From: Natrinema mahii | GTDB lineage: Archaea; Halobacteriota; Halobacteria; Halobacteriales; Natrialbaceae | Direction of reading: 5' to 3' | Assembly (NCBI GenBank): GCA_000690595.2 | Contig: JHUT02000002.1 | Span: forward strand, 146,843 to 210,842 | Length of the DNA stretch: 64,000 bases | Shown: positions 15,552 to 25,793 of the stretch, in pieces | Numbering within the stretch: the first letter of the stretch is position 1 | How the letters are laid out: every line of letters starts with the position of its first letter | Position numbers and translations under genes: made by a program | Notes under the pieces: generated by a model | What the model was told of the DNA's origin: nothing | The model's input: only the letters and a program-made list of their open reading frames with translations | The model's database searches: none

Positions 15552-17423
15552 CTACCAGTGCCCGAACAGCCGCTGGATGACGGTGCGGTCGCTTGGCCGT
15601 TCGGCCAACAGGACCGAGCTGTCGACCTCGTTGACGACGTCCATGTGCAGCGAGTCGCTCATCAGCCGCGAGATCACGCCCTCCTCGGTCGCGCCGATGA
15701 GGACGAGCGTGTGATCGCCGGCCTGTCGGCAGATCGCGCGTTCGACGTCGCCGGAGTCGTCGACGACGAACTCGGCGTCCTCGAGGTCGCGGTCGGCGGC
15801 CCACTCGGCGAGGAACTCCTCGCCGCGCTCCCGGTCGTCGGGGCCGGCGACGACGTGTTGCAGCGTGATCTCGGCACCAGAATGGTCCCGGAGCGTGCGC
15901 GCGACTTCGGCGCTCAGATCCGAGTCCGGGCCGCCGGCAGTCGGGAGCAGGATCCGGGAGGTGTCCAGTTCGCGGTCCTTGAGGATGAGAAAGTCACAGG
16001 GGAGGTTGCTGGTCAGTTCGTTCATCCGGCCCTCGGCGCGACCCTGACCCCACGGCCGGTCGTCGCCCCAGCCGAGCACCACGAGGTCGGCCCGTTCCCG
16101 TTCCGCGGTGTCGAAGACGTCCTCGAACGAGCGATGCGAGACGACCGTCGACGTCTCGAAGTCGACGTCGTAGGAGGCCGCACGCTGCCGGACGGTCTCC
16201 ATGCGGTTCTCGGACTCGGAGACGATCCGGTCGGTCTGTCCCGCACCGTACCGCATCGACGACCGACCCGGCATCTGGACGATGTGGACGGCGTGGACCG
16301 TCGCGTTCTCGTGCCCGCTGGCCAGCCGGCAGGCCAGATCGACGATCGTCGACTCCGTGCGGGGGTTGGCGATCGGCACGAGGATCCGATAATCGCCGTT
16401 CTCGCTCGCGTGGGCCTCCGCGGTGTCGATCAGCGGCACGTACGAGCGGCCGGCGTAGCTGCCAAACAGCCACTCCCGGATGGAGAGCTGACGGTCGGCC
16501 CCTTCGAACCGGGCCGACTCGAGGCGGTGTTCGCTGGTCTGGAAGTAGTTGACGACGGTCACGAGGACGATCCCGCCGATGGTGTTGCCGAGCAGGACCG
16601 GCAGGACGAACCCGTAGAGCCCGGTCAGGACGGCGACTTCACCGGCCAGCGCCAGATACACCATCTCGGTGAAGGAGACGACGACGTGGAACAGGTCACC
16701 GAGCGGGATCGCGAGGAAAGCCATGTAGACGACGACCAACCGCGAGATCGTATCCTGAGAGGCGTAGACGATCCAGACGACGCCGGCGACGATCAGGCCG
16801 GCGAAGGCCGCCTTCGAGAACAGCGTCCACCACGGCGTCTCGACGCCGTGTCGCGCGAGGTCCATCGCCGCGGCCGCCGAATCGTCGTCGAAGACGCCGC
16901 CGTAGGAGAGCGCGAGCGCGCCGAGCGCGCCGCCGGCGAAGTTGCCCGCGAGGACGATCGACCAGTGGCGAAGCAAGGCGGGGATGCTGGCCAGTCGCTC
17001 GAGGGCCAACGTGACCGGCGGCACCGTGTTCTCCGTGTAGAGCTGGTAGCCGCCGATGATGATATAAATAAAGCCGAGCGGATACAGCAGTTTGCTCAGT
17101 ATCGGATGGCCGTCGGTCGAGGCGGTCAGCGTGGCATACAGCAGGAACGTGATCGTGATGGAGAAGCCCGCCGCGAGGCCACTGAAGAACAGTTCGCGGC
17201 CCCCCGAGGTAATCTCCTCGTCGGCGGCCGCGACGATCCGCTGGAAGATCTCGTCGGAGGAGAACCGGTCGCGCACGACCGCACCGACGGCCGGCGCACC
17301 GCTTCTGGACCGTTCGACCGCCTGCCGGACCTGTTCTTGCTCCGACGAGTCGTCGGTCCGCTGTCCCCCGCCGGGCGGCTCTCGGTTCGGCCGTTGCCGA
17401 TCGGGAGGGTTCGAATCACTCAT
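15552..17423 (-). CDS. Formate/nitrite transporter fused to UspA-like domains
   Basis: The protein has 623 residues. An N-terminal Pro/Arg/Gln-rich tail (to about 60) precedes the FNT channel (about 65-320), with six hydrophobic helices such as ELFFSGLAAGFSITITFLLYA, NFAGGALGALALSYG and LLGNTIGGIVLVTVVNYF. Two UspA-like domains follow (about 345-480 and 490-610; RILVPIANPRTES and RILLPTAGGPDS). Start ATG 17423 removes an unrelated upstream frame. Substrate (formate, nitrite or another small anion) cannot be decided; the USP part may regulate the gate. Confidence 0.88.
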   Translation of the reverse strand: MSDSNPPDRQRPNREPPGGGQRTDDSSEQEQVRQAVERSRSGAPAVGAVVRDRFSSDEIFQRIVAAADEEITSGGRELFFSGLAAGFSITITFLLYATLTASTDGHPILSKLLYPLGFIYIIIGGYQLYTENTVPPVTLALERLASIPALLRHWSIVLAGNFAGGALGALALSYGGVFDDDSAAAAMDLARHGVETPWWTLFSKAAFAGLIVAGVVWIVYASQDTISRLVVVYMAFLAIPLGDLFHVVVSFTEMVYLALAGEVAVLTGLYGFVLPVLLGNTIGGIVLVTVVNYFQTSEHRLESARFEGADRQLSIREWLFGSYAGRSYVPLIDTAEAHASENGDYRILVPIANPRTESTIVDLACRLASGHENATVHAVHIVQMPGRSSMRYGAGQTDRIVSESENRMETVRQRAASYDVDFETSTVVSHRSFEDVFDTAERERADLVVLGWGDDRPWGQGRAEGRMNELTSNLPCDFLILKDRELDTSRILLPTAGGPDSDLSAEVARTLRDHSGAEITLQHVVAGPDDRERGEEFLAEWAADRDLEDAEFVVDDSGDVERAICRQAGDHTLVLIGATEEGVISRLMSDSLHMDVVNEVDSSVLLAERPSDRTVIQRLFGHW

Positions 17424-17506
17424 TACCGCATACGCATTCGGGAAGCGACTAATCGTTTCGCATCTCCTACCGGTGCCGTCGAACGGGCCGAAAACCCACC
17501 GCAGAG

Positions 17507-18661
17507 TCAGAGCGACTCCGGCTCGAGGCGATCGATACCGCGTCGGAGCGCCACGAACGCGGCGATCGCGAGCAGGCAGTAGCCGGCGAGCAGCCCCCAC
17601 GTGGTCGTCGTCGGGTTCCCGATCGCGAACTTCGCGACGGTGTTCGCGGGGTGTTCCGGGAGGACCGTCGCGACGACCAGCGCGCCGACGGTGGCCACGG
17701 AGTAGAGCAGTTGCGCCTGCCGCCTGTCGGGGGCCCACAGCGCGACCGCGACGCCGCCGGTCACCACGAGCAGGGACAGCACGGCGACCAGCGCGACGAG
17801 CGCGACCGGGCCGACGATCGCCGTCCCGTTGACGGCGAGCAACGCCAGCCAGGCGATCGCCTGGACCGGTGCCAGCGCCGCGATCGCCAGCAGCTTCGCG
17901 TCGACCACCTCGGCGAGCGACAGCGGCGCAACCCGGAGCAACTCGAGGGTGCCCCGCTGGCGCTCCTCGATTAGCGAGTCGACGGCGATCGAACCGCTGA
18001 TGAACACCGGCAGGAAGCAAAGCAGCGGCACCAAGATTGTGTAGGTGAAGCCGACGTACGGGCTGGCCTCGATCTCGCTCGGCACGGGGACCGGCGAGCG
18101 CTCGAGGCGGCCGGCGTCGGCGTTTCGCTGGCGCTCGACGCGTTCGACCTGCTGGAGGGTGTCCCGCAGCTGGACCACGAGCAGGGTCGTCCGGATCCCC
18201 TCCTCCGGGGCGGTTACCCTGACGCTGAGCCGGCCGTCGTCGGTCCGGTTCGCGTCGAGAACGGCCGAAACCGAGCCGGAATCGAACGCCTCGTAGGCCG
18301 TCCCGCGGTCGTCGAACCGCTGGGCGGTGACGCCGTCGCGGTCGTTCGCGACCGACAGCAGCGTCTCGGTGTCGTCGCCGGTGACCGCGACGTCCAACTC
18401 GTAGCCGTCGACGGCACCGGGATCGTACAGCGAGACGAGGCCGACGACCAGAAACGACGAAAAGGCCGCGATGAACAGCTGAATCGCCAGCGCCAGGATA
18501 ATCGTCTTCTCGGAGCGCAGCGACCCCAGCTCGCGACGGGCGACCGCCCAGCGGGCCCGCCGGCTCGAGCCGGTGTCGGCCCCGCCGTCGGCCCGCGTCG
18601 GCGGGTTCGGGTCGCGCGGGTCCGCGTCCCGGTCCCGACCGGGATCGCCGTCACGCGACAA
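17507..18661 (-). CDS. ABC-2 type transporter permease (third gene of exporter operon)
   Basis: The protein has 384 residues with a basic N-terminus, a first helix (IILALAIQLFIAAFSSFLVVGL), a large extracellular domain of about 130 residues, then a block of five to six helices near 205-370 (FTYTILVPLLCFLPVFISGSIAVDSL with ERQRGTLELLRVAPLS). The start is a TTG at 18661, overlapping the stop of the preceding gene by 11 bp; no better start with a haloarchaeal pattern is visible. Likely part of an exporter with the two genes upstream. Confidence 0.8.
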   Translation of the reverse strand: MSRDGDPGRDRDADPRDPNPPTRADGGADTGSSRRARWAVARRELGSLRSEKTIILALAIQLFIAAFSSFLVVGLVSLYDPGAVDGYELDVAVTGDDTETLLSVANDRDGVTAQRFDDRGTAYEAFDSGSVSAVLDANRTDDGRLSVRVTAPEEGIRTTLLVVQLRDTLQQVERVERQRNADAGRLERSPVPVPSEIEASPYVGFTYTILVPLLCFLPVFISGSIAVDSLIEERQRGTLELLRVAPLSLAEVVDAKLLAIAALAPVQAIAWLALLAVNGTAIVGPVALVALVAVLSLLVVTGGVAVALWAPDRRQAQLLYSVATVGALVVATVLPEHPANTVAKFAIGNPTTTTWGLLAGYCLLAIAAFVALRRGIDRLEPESL

Positions 18662-20539
18662 GGGTCAACACCCCCAGGTTGTACGCGACGTGAACGAGCG
18701 TCGCCGCGAGGAAGCCGACGGCGTAGCCGGTCCGCCCACGGCTGGCACCGACGGCCGAGATGATCGCCGTCACGACGTGCAGGGCGAGCGGCGCGAGGAA
18801 CACGACCGCGAGCAGCAGGGGGTCGCTCGAGACGGCCGGGCCGAAGGCGGCGGTCCCGACCGGCAGGTCCGGGAGGCCGACGAACTGGACGACGTGCGTG
18901 ACCTTCTCGCCGAGGAAGAAGCCGGTCCCCGAGAACGCGCCGAGGACGACGGCGGTCTTCGCGGTGGCGTCGAACCGCGAGCGGGCGAAGCCGGCGTAGA
19001 CGCCGATGCTTTTGGCCAGTTCCTCGATCGCCGCGGCGGCGACGACCACGGCCGGTACCGCGACGACCTCCGGAACGGCGAACAACAGCGCGACTGAGAG
19101 AAGTTGGCCGGCGAAGACGAAGGGAATGAAGAGGACCGACAGCAGAGCGACGCTCCGGCGGCCGCGGAGCCGGTTCGCGACCGCGTCGAGGACCTTCGCC
19201 GGGATCGGCTTCTGGGCGAACATGTCCTCCTCGCGGTAGACGCCGACCCCGAGCAGGAACAACACCGCCGCGCTCAGGTAGAACGGTCCCGTCGAGAACA
19301 GGTACTCGCCGAACCGAACCGACTCGCCCTGTATATCCATCACGATCAGCGTCAGCGGCGAGATCAGCGCGATCGGGTTCACGTCGGTGAAGATCGCCGG
19401 AATGAAGGTGTACGTCGTCAGGAAGACACTGATCGTGACGGTCACGAACGTCAGCTCCTTGAACGACCGGGCGAACATCGCGCCGGTGAACGACGCCGCC
19501 AGGAAGAGCAGCGCGATCGGGACGGCAGCGGCGACCGCGAGCGGGCTCCCGTCGATACCGACCGCGATCGCGACGACGATCCCGACGAGCGCGAGCAGGT
19601 ACGGCAGTGTCTTCCCCGCGACGATCTCGCGACTCGAGGCCGGCGACACCAAGAGGAGTTCGCCGCGGCGGTTGAGCCGTTCGTCCATGATCGTGCTCCC
19701 GTAGGCCTGAATCACGAAGTTCATCGGGACGACGAACAGAAAGGCCAGCACGAGCGAATCGAAGGGGAACGGCGGCGCGATCGAACCGGGCGTGCCCGGC
19801 GCGCTCGAGGCCCCCGAGCCGCCGACGTTTGGCACCTGCAGGCGGTCGTCGCTGCCGCCGTCTCCGACCTCGTCGCCCCCGTCCTCGCCGGTCGCGGGCT
19901 CGTCGCCCCCGTTGTTGTTCCCGCCACTGGTTCCGCTTCCGTCGCCGCTCGATCCGTCCGCGGTTCCGTCTCCGTCACCGCTCGTCCCGCCGGCGGTCGT
20001 TCCCTCGAGGTCGCGGTCCCGGTACTCGAGGGAGACGAGGACCGGGTAGGCGGCCGCCTGATCGGATTCCCGATCCATCAGGTTCGCGTTGTACGTCTCC
20101 ACGGCGCTCCGGAACTCGTCGTAGGCCGCCTCGCCGTTCGGGCCGTCGTGGGCGATCCGCCCGTCGCGGGTCACCACCACGTCGACGGTCGCGTCCTCCC
20201 GAAGCGCGACGGTATCGGCGTTCCCGTCACCGGATTCGGCGACTACGTCCTCGAGCGGGACCGGACGGAACTGCTCGCTCTCGACCGCGACGTCGTGATA
20301 CTGACTGTCCTCGGCGACGCCGACGACGTAGATCTCTCGCTCGAGGCCCAGCCCCTCGTCGGCGACCGAGAGGCCGGCGGTCCCGGCCGCGAGGACCAAC
20401 ACCACGAGCGCGACCGCCGTCTTCCGGTCGACGGTGCCCGCGCTGGCGGTGACTTCCCAGCGGGCGATCCGGCCCGTGCGCGCGATGGACTCGCGGAGCC
20501 GTCCGAGTCGCTTGCCGAGCGCACGGTAGCGGCCGTCGC

Positions 20540-20543
<4 letters not shown>
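18651..20543 (-). CDS. ABC-2 permease fused to a PrsW-like intramembrane protease domain
   Basis: The protein has 630 residues. The first part is an ABC-2 permease: one helix near residue 45, an extracellular domain with a Gly/Asp/Asn/Ser-rich low-complexity region at about 205-255, then helices with FVVPMNFVIQAYGSTIMDERLNR (paraphrased as the MDERLNRRGELLL block). From about residue 460 the C-terminal portion has PrsW-type motifs: IEELAK (near 507), FFLGE (near 545), and histidines near 589 and 618. A GTG start overlaps the ATPase stop by 4 bp. The fusion suggests cleavage or processing linked to export. Confidence 0.78.
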
Positions 20544-21457
<914 letters not shown>

Positions 21458-21486
21458 TCGTTAGGCCGACGGAGGGAGCCACCCCA

Positions 21487-21494
21487 GTAAAATC
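21487..21494 (-). promoter_or_regulatory. TATA box of the ABC exporter operon
   Basis: The minus strand reads gattttac, 30-37 nt before the ATG at 21457, giving a short leader for the ATPase-permease-permease operon. Confidence 0.55.
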
Positions 21495-21588
21495 TAGTGG
21501 CTGGAGACAGTCAGGAGCGGAGATTAAACGTTACTTAAATAACAAAGGAAGTAGAAAAATTATCTATTGATATCAAGATGATATTGAT

Positions 21589-22050
21589 ATGGGTAAAAGA
21601 TTAACCCGGAGAAGTTCAATTAAGAAGTTAGTTGGTGTAGGTGCGACAACTACGCTTCTTACCGGAGTAGGGAGTGCAAAGAACGATCCGCCAAGTTCGA
21701 AAAATAGTGAAGGACATACCAAGGATCAGAGGAGAAGGCTCGGAAATAAAATAGAAAAGATATTTAACAAGTATGGTCAGCCAACTGGTGTCAAAGACTC
21801 TAGTTCAGTAGACACCCAATCGGTTCGTTCATTGAATAACAAGGGCGAGAAAATAGGGTCATATGAATTGATATTCGACACAACTTCTAAAACTATTCGC
21901 ATAAAAAGGCAAGAATCCTCCTATAATGTTACAATTGATGGTGAAGATTTCGTTATTGATGAAGAAATCTTCTCAGAGTGTCATAATAAAAATATGAGCG
22001 TGATCGAGAATCTGAGGGAAAAAGTTATCAAGAGTACCTATCTAAAATAA
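21589..22050 (+). CDS. Tat-signal exported protein of unknown function
   Basis: The protein has 153 residues. Residues 1-30 look like a twin-arginine signal: two arginines in LTRRSSIKKL, then a hydrophobic stretch GVGATTTLLTGVGSA. The rest is rich in Lys, Asn and Ser, with a likely beta section (GSYELIFDTTSKTIRIKRQ, YNVTIDGEDFVIDEE). There are no cysteines apart from SECHNK. AT-rich codon use is unlike its neighbours. I do not recognise the family. Confidence 0.7.
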   Translation: MGKRLTRRSSIKKLVGVGATTTLLTGVGSAKNDPPSSKNSEGHTKDQRRRLGNKIEKIFNKYGQPTGVKDSSSVDTQSVRSLNNKGEKIGSYELIFDTTSKTIRIKRQESSYNVTIDGEDFVIDEEIFSECHNKNMSVIENLREKVIKSTYLK

Positions 22051-22065
22051 ATACAACAATAGAAA

Positions 22066-22782
22066 ATGATGAGAAAAAGTCTGAAAGGGTCCGCGAGACG
22101 TCTTCAGAGGAGGGAAAATAAGATGCCATCTTCTGAAATTTCGATCTTCGATGAGAGCGGTACTACCTTCAAAAGTGCTGACACAGGTTCAACATCAAAA
22201 GAAGAAAGTGTACCCGTTGTCACGGATGCAGATGCAACCTACGATACATCCAACAATAAAGTACGAGCATATTCATTCACGAAACCGACTAACTTTCCTA
22301 TTCATGCACGAGGGAATGCCAGTGTAAGTGAGGTTATTTATCCAGAGGGGTCGCTATCAGAAACGTACGAGCGATATGCTGAGTTTACAATTAGTGGTGA
22401 ATTCCGTAGCCGTATCGCCGCATATGGGTCTGCGTCTGCAAGTTATGATGTAGAGCTTTTCCTCGTTGACGCTACCAACAAAGAGGAAATCGACAGAAAG
22501 ACTGTCGCAAGTAGAAATGCCAACTTCGCACAATTCTCTGATATTGACGACGAGTCATTTGAAGATAGCGTATCTGGCACTCTCCAACAGTACACTGAGT
22601 ATCGAGTTGGTTTAGAGATCAAGACATTTGCCGCGAATCGAACCCTCCCAACAGCACCAACACCATTCGCATCTGGCATAAATATGCATGAAGGGAATTC
22701 AAGTCCGTTCGATTCATTCGAGGGCTATGCGGAGTGGGATTCTATAGATCTTGATTGGGTGGGGGAAGCAGAAAAAATATAA
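22066..22782 (+). CDS. Unknown beta-rich protein in the AT-rich island
   Basis: The protein has 238 residues from the ATG at 22066; an alternative start at the Met before PSSEISIFDESG (22123) would drop a basic 19-residue leader. It has alternating short strands (EYRVGLEIKTFAANRT, SYDVELFLVDATNK), no cysteine, and no membrane helix. The pattern suggests a jelly-roll or beta-sandwich. It follows the Tat-signal gene by 15 bp, so they probably share an operon. Family not recognised. Confidence 0.65.
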   Translation: MMRKSLKGSARRLQRRENKMPSSEISIFDESGTTFKSADTGSTSKEESVPVVTDADATYDTSNNKVRAYSFTKPTNFPIHARGNASVSEVIYPEGSLSETYERYAEFTISGEFRSRIAAYGSASASYDVELFLVDATNKEEIDRKTVASRNANFAQFSDIDDESFEDSVSGTLQQYTEYRVGLEIKTFAANRTLPTAPTPFASGINMHEGNSSPFDSFEGYAEWDSIDLDWVGEAEKI

Positions 22783-22806
22783 GACCTCCATCTAGTTTAT
22801 TACGTG

Positions 22807-23256
22807 ATGGATAGACATCCAACTCCAGATATGACACAAGTGCCATCCCTGACTGGACCTCGTTTCCGAGCTCTTTTTATTGACCATTTTGTGGTTTTGG
22901 GAGTTCTTCTAGTAATTTCGATGACAGGAATGGCTGTCGTTGCAGATCCGACCGCCTCGACTGGTTTCCTGTTTTTTTCTGGGGTTTTGTATATCCCACT
23001 CTTCTTTGGTTACAAAACCGTGATGGAAGCGTATTCTGGTCAGACATACGGCAAAGCGGCCTGTGGAATTACTGTCCGCCAGATAGATGGATCTGCTAGT
23101 ACGTTATGGTCATCACTAGTTAGAAATTTATTCCTTTTTATCGATTACCTCCCAACATTATATCTATTAGGTGCGTATGTTTCGAGTCGAACAGAAAAGG
23201 GACAACGCATCGGAGATATCGCAGCTGACACAGTAGTCGTTTGTCGAGAATCGTAG
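22807..23256 (+). CDS. RDD-family membrane protein
   Basis: The protein has 149 residues with an RDD domain: GPRFRALFIDHFVVLGVLLVISM (helix 1 with Arg and Asp), a second helix FLFFSGVLYIPLFFGYK, the family block SGQTYGKAACGITVRQIDG, then a third helix near LFLFIDYLPTLYLLGAYV and the tail KGQRIGDIAADTVVV. ATG 22807 is used; a GTG lies one codon before it. It is 24 bp from the preceding gene and probably a membrane partner of the exported proteins. Confidence 0.82.
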   Translation: MDRHPTPDMTQVPSLTGPRFRALFIDHFVVLGVLLVISMTGMAVVADPTASTGFLFFSGVLYIPLFFGYKTVMEAYSGQTYGKAACGITVRQIDGSASTLWSSLVRNLFLFIDYLPTLYLLGAYVSSRTEKGQRIGDIAADTVVVCRES

Positions 23257-23484
23257 TTTATCTAATTCGCTTTGTGATTTTCCACTTTACCAAGGCACCA
23301 GCACGGTGAATCCGACCGCCGTATGTCGCCCGAATTTCGACCAAGTCATACTGGTGGGAAATGTTTAAAATTAGATATGGTCCGATAGTCGAGTTGTATT
23401 TCGATCGCGTCCAAGGATGATCCTTTCCGCACGATTGAGTGATCCGTCCAAACCCCCATGATCGAGGCCCGCATAGCCCTAATT

Positions 23485-23904
23485 ATGACTCGAGTTCGGA
23501 CCACGCACACCCACGACGGCCGCCGCCTCGAGGTGTCGCACGTCCTCTCGGTTCCCGCGGCCGAGGCCTGGGACCTCCTGATCGACACGACCCGCTGGCC
23601 GGAGTGGTCGCCGCTCGTACTTGGCGTCGAAGCGACCGACCGGCGGCTCCGGCCCGACACGACCGGCCGGATCCGCGTGCCGGGCGCGTGGGTGCCGTTT
23701 CGGATCACGTCGCGTACGGAACGGCGCTGGACCTGGCGCGTGACCGGGATTCCCGCCGCCACCCACCGGGTCGACGACCTCGGCGAGCGGCGGTGTCGGA
23801 TCGCGTTCGAACTCCCCGTCCACGCCGCGGGTTCGGTCCCCGTCTATCTGCGGGCGCTGGAGACCCTCGAGACGCTGCTTGAGGACGGACGGACCGCTCA
23901 CTAG
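23485..23904 (+). CDS. SRPBCC-family (START-like) protein
   Basis: The protein has 139 residues with the SRPBCC pattern: LEVSHVLSVPAAEAWDLLIDTTRWPEWSPLVLGV early on, GAWVPFRITSRTERRWTWRV in the middle, and a long C-terminal helix VYLRALETLETLLED. Such small proteins bind hydrophobic ligands. Start ATG 23485 fits the family length; an in-frame ATG at 23458 adds nine residues. GC returns to normal here, marking the end of the island. Confidence 0.78.
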   Translation: MTRVRTTHTHDGRRLEVSHVLSVPAAEAWDLLIDTTRWPEWSPLVLGVEATDRRLRPDTTGRIRVPGAWVPFRITSRTERRWTWRVTGIPAATHRVDDLGERRCRIAFELPVHAAGSVPVYLRALETLETLLEDGRTAH

Positions 23905-23934
23905 TACGGATCAGGACAGACCGTTTGCTGATAC

Positions 23935-24219
23935 TCAATCGTCGGCGGTGTACGCGCCGCTGCGGTGTTCGATCCGGTGTACTTCGAGGACCTCCTCTCT
24001 ACGATCGAGGACGCAAGCGAGGCGATACTGCCCGACGCGAAGCTTGGAGAACGGGCCGCCGGTCAGCGGTTCGAGGAAGTCGTCCGGCGTCCGCCACGCC
24101 GAGTCCACGACGTCGTCGAGTTTCGAAACGATACGGTCCTGGACGTGTGACTCGAGTCTGTCGAACTGGTCGGCGGCTCGCGGGGTAAACTTCCAGGTCC
24201 AGTCGTCGTTACTCGTCAT
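23935..24219 (-). CDS. RelE/ParE-like toxin
   Basis: The protein has 94 residues with the RelE-type pattern: WTWKFTPRAADQFDRLESHVQDRIVSKLDDVV, then FLEPLTGGPFSKLRVGQYRLACVLDRREEVLEVHRIEHRSGAY. RelE-fold toxins cleave mRNA on the ribosome; ParE relatives act on gyrase. Start ATG 24219 overlaps the antitoxin stop by 11 bp. The catalytic set cannot be fully confirmed, but the fold and the pairing are clear. Confidence 0.85.
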   Translation of the reverse strand: MTSNDDWTWKFTPRAADQFDRLESHVQDRIVSKLDDVVDSAWRTPDDFLEPLTGGPFSKLRVGQYRLACVLDRREEVLEVHRIEHRSGAYTADD

Positions 24220-24505
24220 CCTCGTCCCGGTCCATCATCTCGACGACGTCCTCCCGGGAAACTAACTCCGCGCTTCCCGACCGGAGTTCGTGTTCGCTCG
24301 CCGCGATCTGTTTCCATCCTTCCCGTGAGAATTCGGGGTGTTTCACCGCGTCGCGAGCCGCATACCGAAGAAACTCACTCCGAGAGTTGAATCCCTGTTC
24401 TTTCCAGGTCGTATCGATGTCCTCAAGGAACGCCTCGCTCAGCCGGAGATTGATCTGTACCGTGTTCGGCCCGTTATCTCCGGCTCCGGTATCAGCGTTC
24501 GACAT
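24209..24505 (-). CDS. Ribbon-helix-helix antitoxin
   Basis: The protein has 98 residues. The N-terminal TVQINLRLSEAFLEDIDTTWKEQGFNSRSEFLRYAAR matches a ribbon-helix-helix (MetJ/Arc-type) DNA-binding domain, and the C-terminal half (SEHELRSGSAELVSREDVVEMMD) likely wraps the toxin. It is first in the operon, the usual order for RHH-RelE pairs, and probably represses its own promoter at 24530. Confidence 0.85.
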   Translation of the reverse strand: MSNADTGAGDNGPNTVQINLRLSEAFLEDIDTTWKEQGFNSRSEFLRYAARDAVKHPEFSREGWKQIAASEHELRSGSAELVSREDVVEMMDRDEDDE

Positions 24506-24529
24506 ATACGAATGCTTTACGCGTGTGTA

Positions 24530-24539
24530 GATATATTTT
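24530..24539 (-). promoter_or_regulatory. TATA box of the toxin-antitoxin operon
   Basis: The minus strand reads aaaatatatc, 25-34 nt before the ATG at 24505, in an AT-rich patch that otherwise lacks genes. Confidence 0.65.
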
Positions 24540-24649
24540 CTCCCCTTCGTCGTCCGTGTTCGATCCGGCTGTAGATTCGGAGTCGAGACCGAAACCTTAC
24601 CGAACGGTGGTCACGGTACCTGAGTGAGGGGTTACTGCGGTATACTCCG

Positions 24650-25279
24650 TTATGGCGGCCGCTCGAGCGAGAACCGGTCCTCGGTCCGGACGTACCGGCT
24701 CCCCGCCAGCCGGCCGAGGGCGTCGATCTCGTCGACGTCGATCTGCCCGTCGGTCGTCACCGACTCCTTGATGTGGACGTGTTCGACGTCGCCCAGCACG
24801 AGCGTCGACCCGCCGACATCGACGAGGTCGTGGAGGGTACACTCGAAGGCGACTGTCGCGCCCGCTACGCGCGGCGGCGCGACCGCGGTCGAGGCGGCCC
24901 GCTCGAGACCGGCGTGGTCGAACTCGCTCTCGTCGGCCGACAGCGTGGCGCTGGTCTCGTTCATCGCCTCCGCGAGGTCCGCGGTGACGAGGTTGACGAC
25001 GAACTCGCCGGTGTCGCGGGCGTTTCGCGGCGTGTCCTTGAGCCCGTCGGCCCCGTCGACCGGCGCGAACAGCAGGACCGGCGGGTCGACCGACGCCACG
25101 GTGAAGAAACTGTACGGCGCGAGGTTGTCGCCGCCGGCCTCGCTCGTGGTACTCACCCACGCGATCGGCCGGGGGACGACCGCGCTCGAGAGGATCCGAT
25201 AGAGCGAACCGTCGTGGTCGGCGGCGTCGACCTCGAGGGCGTCGGACCCGTCGTTCCCAGCCGTTTCGTCGTCGGTCAT
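24650..25279 (-). CDS. Flavin reductase-like domain protein
   Basis: The protein has 209 residues with the FMN-binding split-barrel block: YRILSSAVVPRPIAWVSTTSEAGGDNLAPYSFFTVASVDPPVLLFAP (read in parts), then TPRNARDTGEFVVNLVT and a C-terminal DVEHVHI with a Tyr-Val-Arg end. It probably reduces or uses FMN in the cytosol. Start ATG 25279. It is divergent from an HxlR-type regulator at 25403, which likely controls it. Confidence 0.85.
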   Translation of the reverse strand: MTDDETAGNDGSDALEVDAADHDGSLYRILSSAVVPRPIAWVSTTSEAGGDNLAPYSFFTVASVDPPVLLFAPVDGADGLKDTPRNARDTGEFVVNLVTADLAEAMNETSATLSADESEFDHAGLERAASTAVAPPRVAGATVAFECTLHDLVDVGGSTLVLGDVEHVHIKESVTTDGQIDVDEIDALGRLAGSRYVRTEDRFSLERPP

Positions 25280-25402
25280 CGCCGCCCCTCCCGTCGGGCC
25301 GGCGTCGGCGCTGCCGATAGCCGCGCGCAATCTACTAACACGATGTTATCCGGTTCGGATGCGAACTACTAAAGCGGTTCGCGACGTAGGCGGCGGTACT
25401 CA

Positions 25403-25753
25403 ATGGCATCCCAACGACCTGAACCCCGCGAAGAGGACGATAGCGCCTGTCCCGTGATCGCCTCCCTCGAGCAGATCGGTTCCCAGTGGCGACTGGCGGT
25501 CCTCCACGAGCTACTGGACGGCGAACAGCGCTTCAACGAACTCAAGCGCTCGACGGGCGCGAACGCCCGCACCCTCTCGCGGGTCCTCGACGATCTGGGG
25601 GAGATGGGCTTCGTCGAACGACGCATCGAGGAGGACGCCCCCGTCGCCACCTACTACAGCCTCACCGACAAGGGCGAGTCCTTAGAGCCGGTCTTCAACG
25701 AGATCGAGTGCTGGGCGGGTAGTTGGCTCGAGGAGAGCGCGCTCGAGGCGTAG
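25403..25753 (+). CDS. HxlR-type winged-helix regulator
   Basis: The protein has 116 residues. The block CPVIASLEQIGSQWRLAVLHELLDGEQRFNELKRSTGANARTLSRVLDDLGEMGFVERRI (read in short parts) is the family's DNA-binding domain, with a conserved Cys near residue 16 that in other members senses aldehydes or oxidants. Its position next to the flavin reductase suggests redox-sensitive control of that gene. ATG 25403. Confidence 0.9.
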   Translation: MASQRPEPREEDDSACPVIASLEQIGSQWRLAVLHELLDGEQRFNELKRSTGANARTLSRVLDDLGEMGFVERRIEEDAPVATYYSLTDKGESLEPVFNEIECWAGSWLEESALEA

Positions 25754-25793
25754 TCCCGGACGGCGAGGGCACCGCGGCGGTTTTTCGACGCGA

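Larger units (their letters stand above)
21500..23440. mobile_element. AT-rich island with three plus-strand genes
   Basis: Base composition falls abruptly after 21500 and rises again near 23440. Codons here use many A/T third positions (for example aaa, ata, aat), unlike the flanking genes, which use mostly G/C. The three genes inside run in one direction. No integrase, transposase or clear flanking direct repeat was found, so transfer is inferred from composition only. Confidence 0.6.

Noticed and set aside
15552..18020. 822-residue version of the FNT-USP protein
   Set aside because: The first about 200 residues are shadow sequence of the adjacent ABC permease; the ATG at 17423 begins the real protein.
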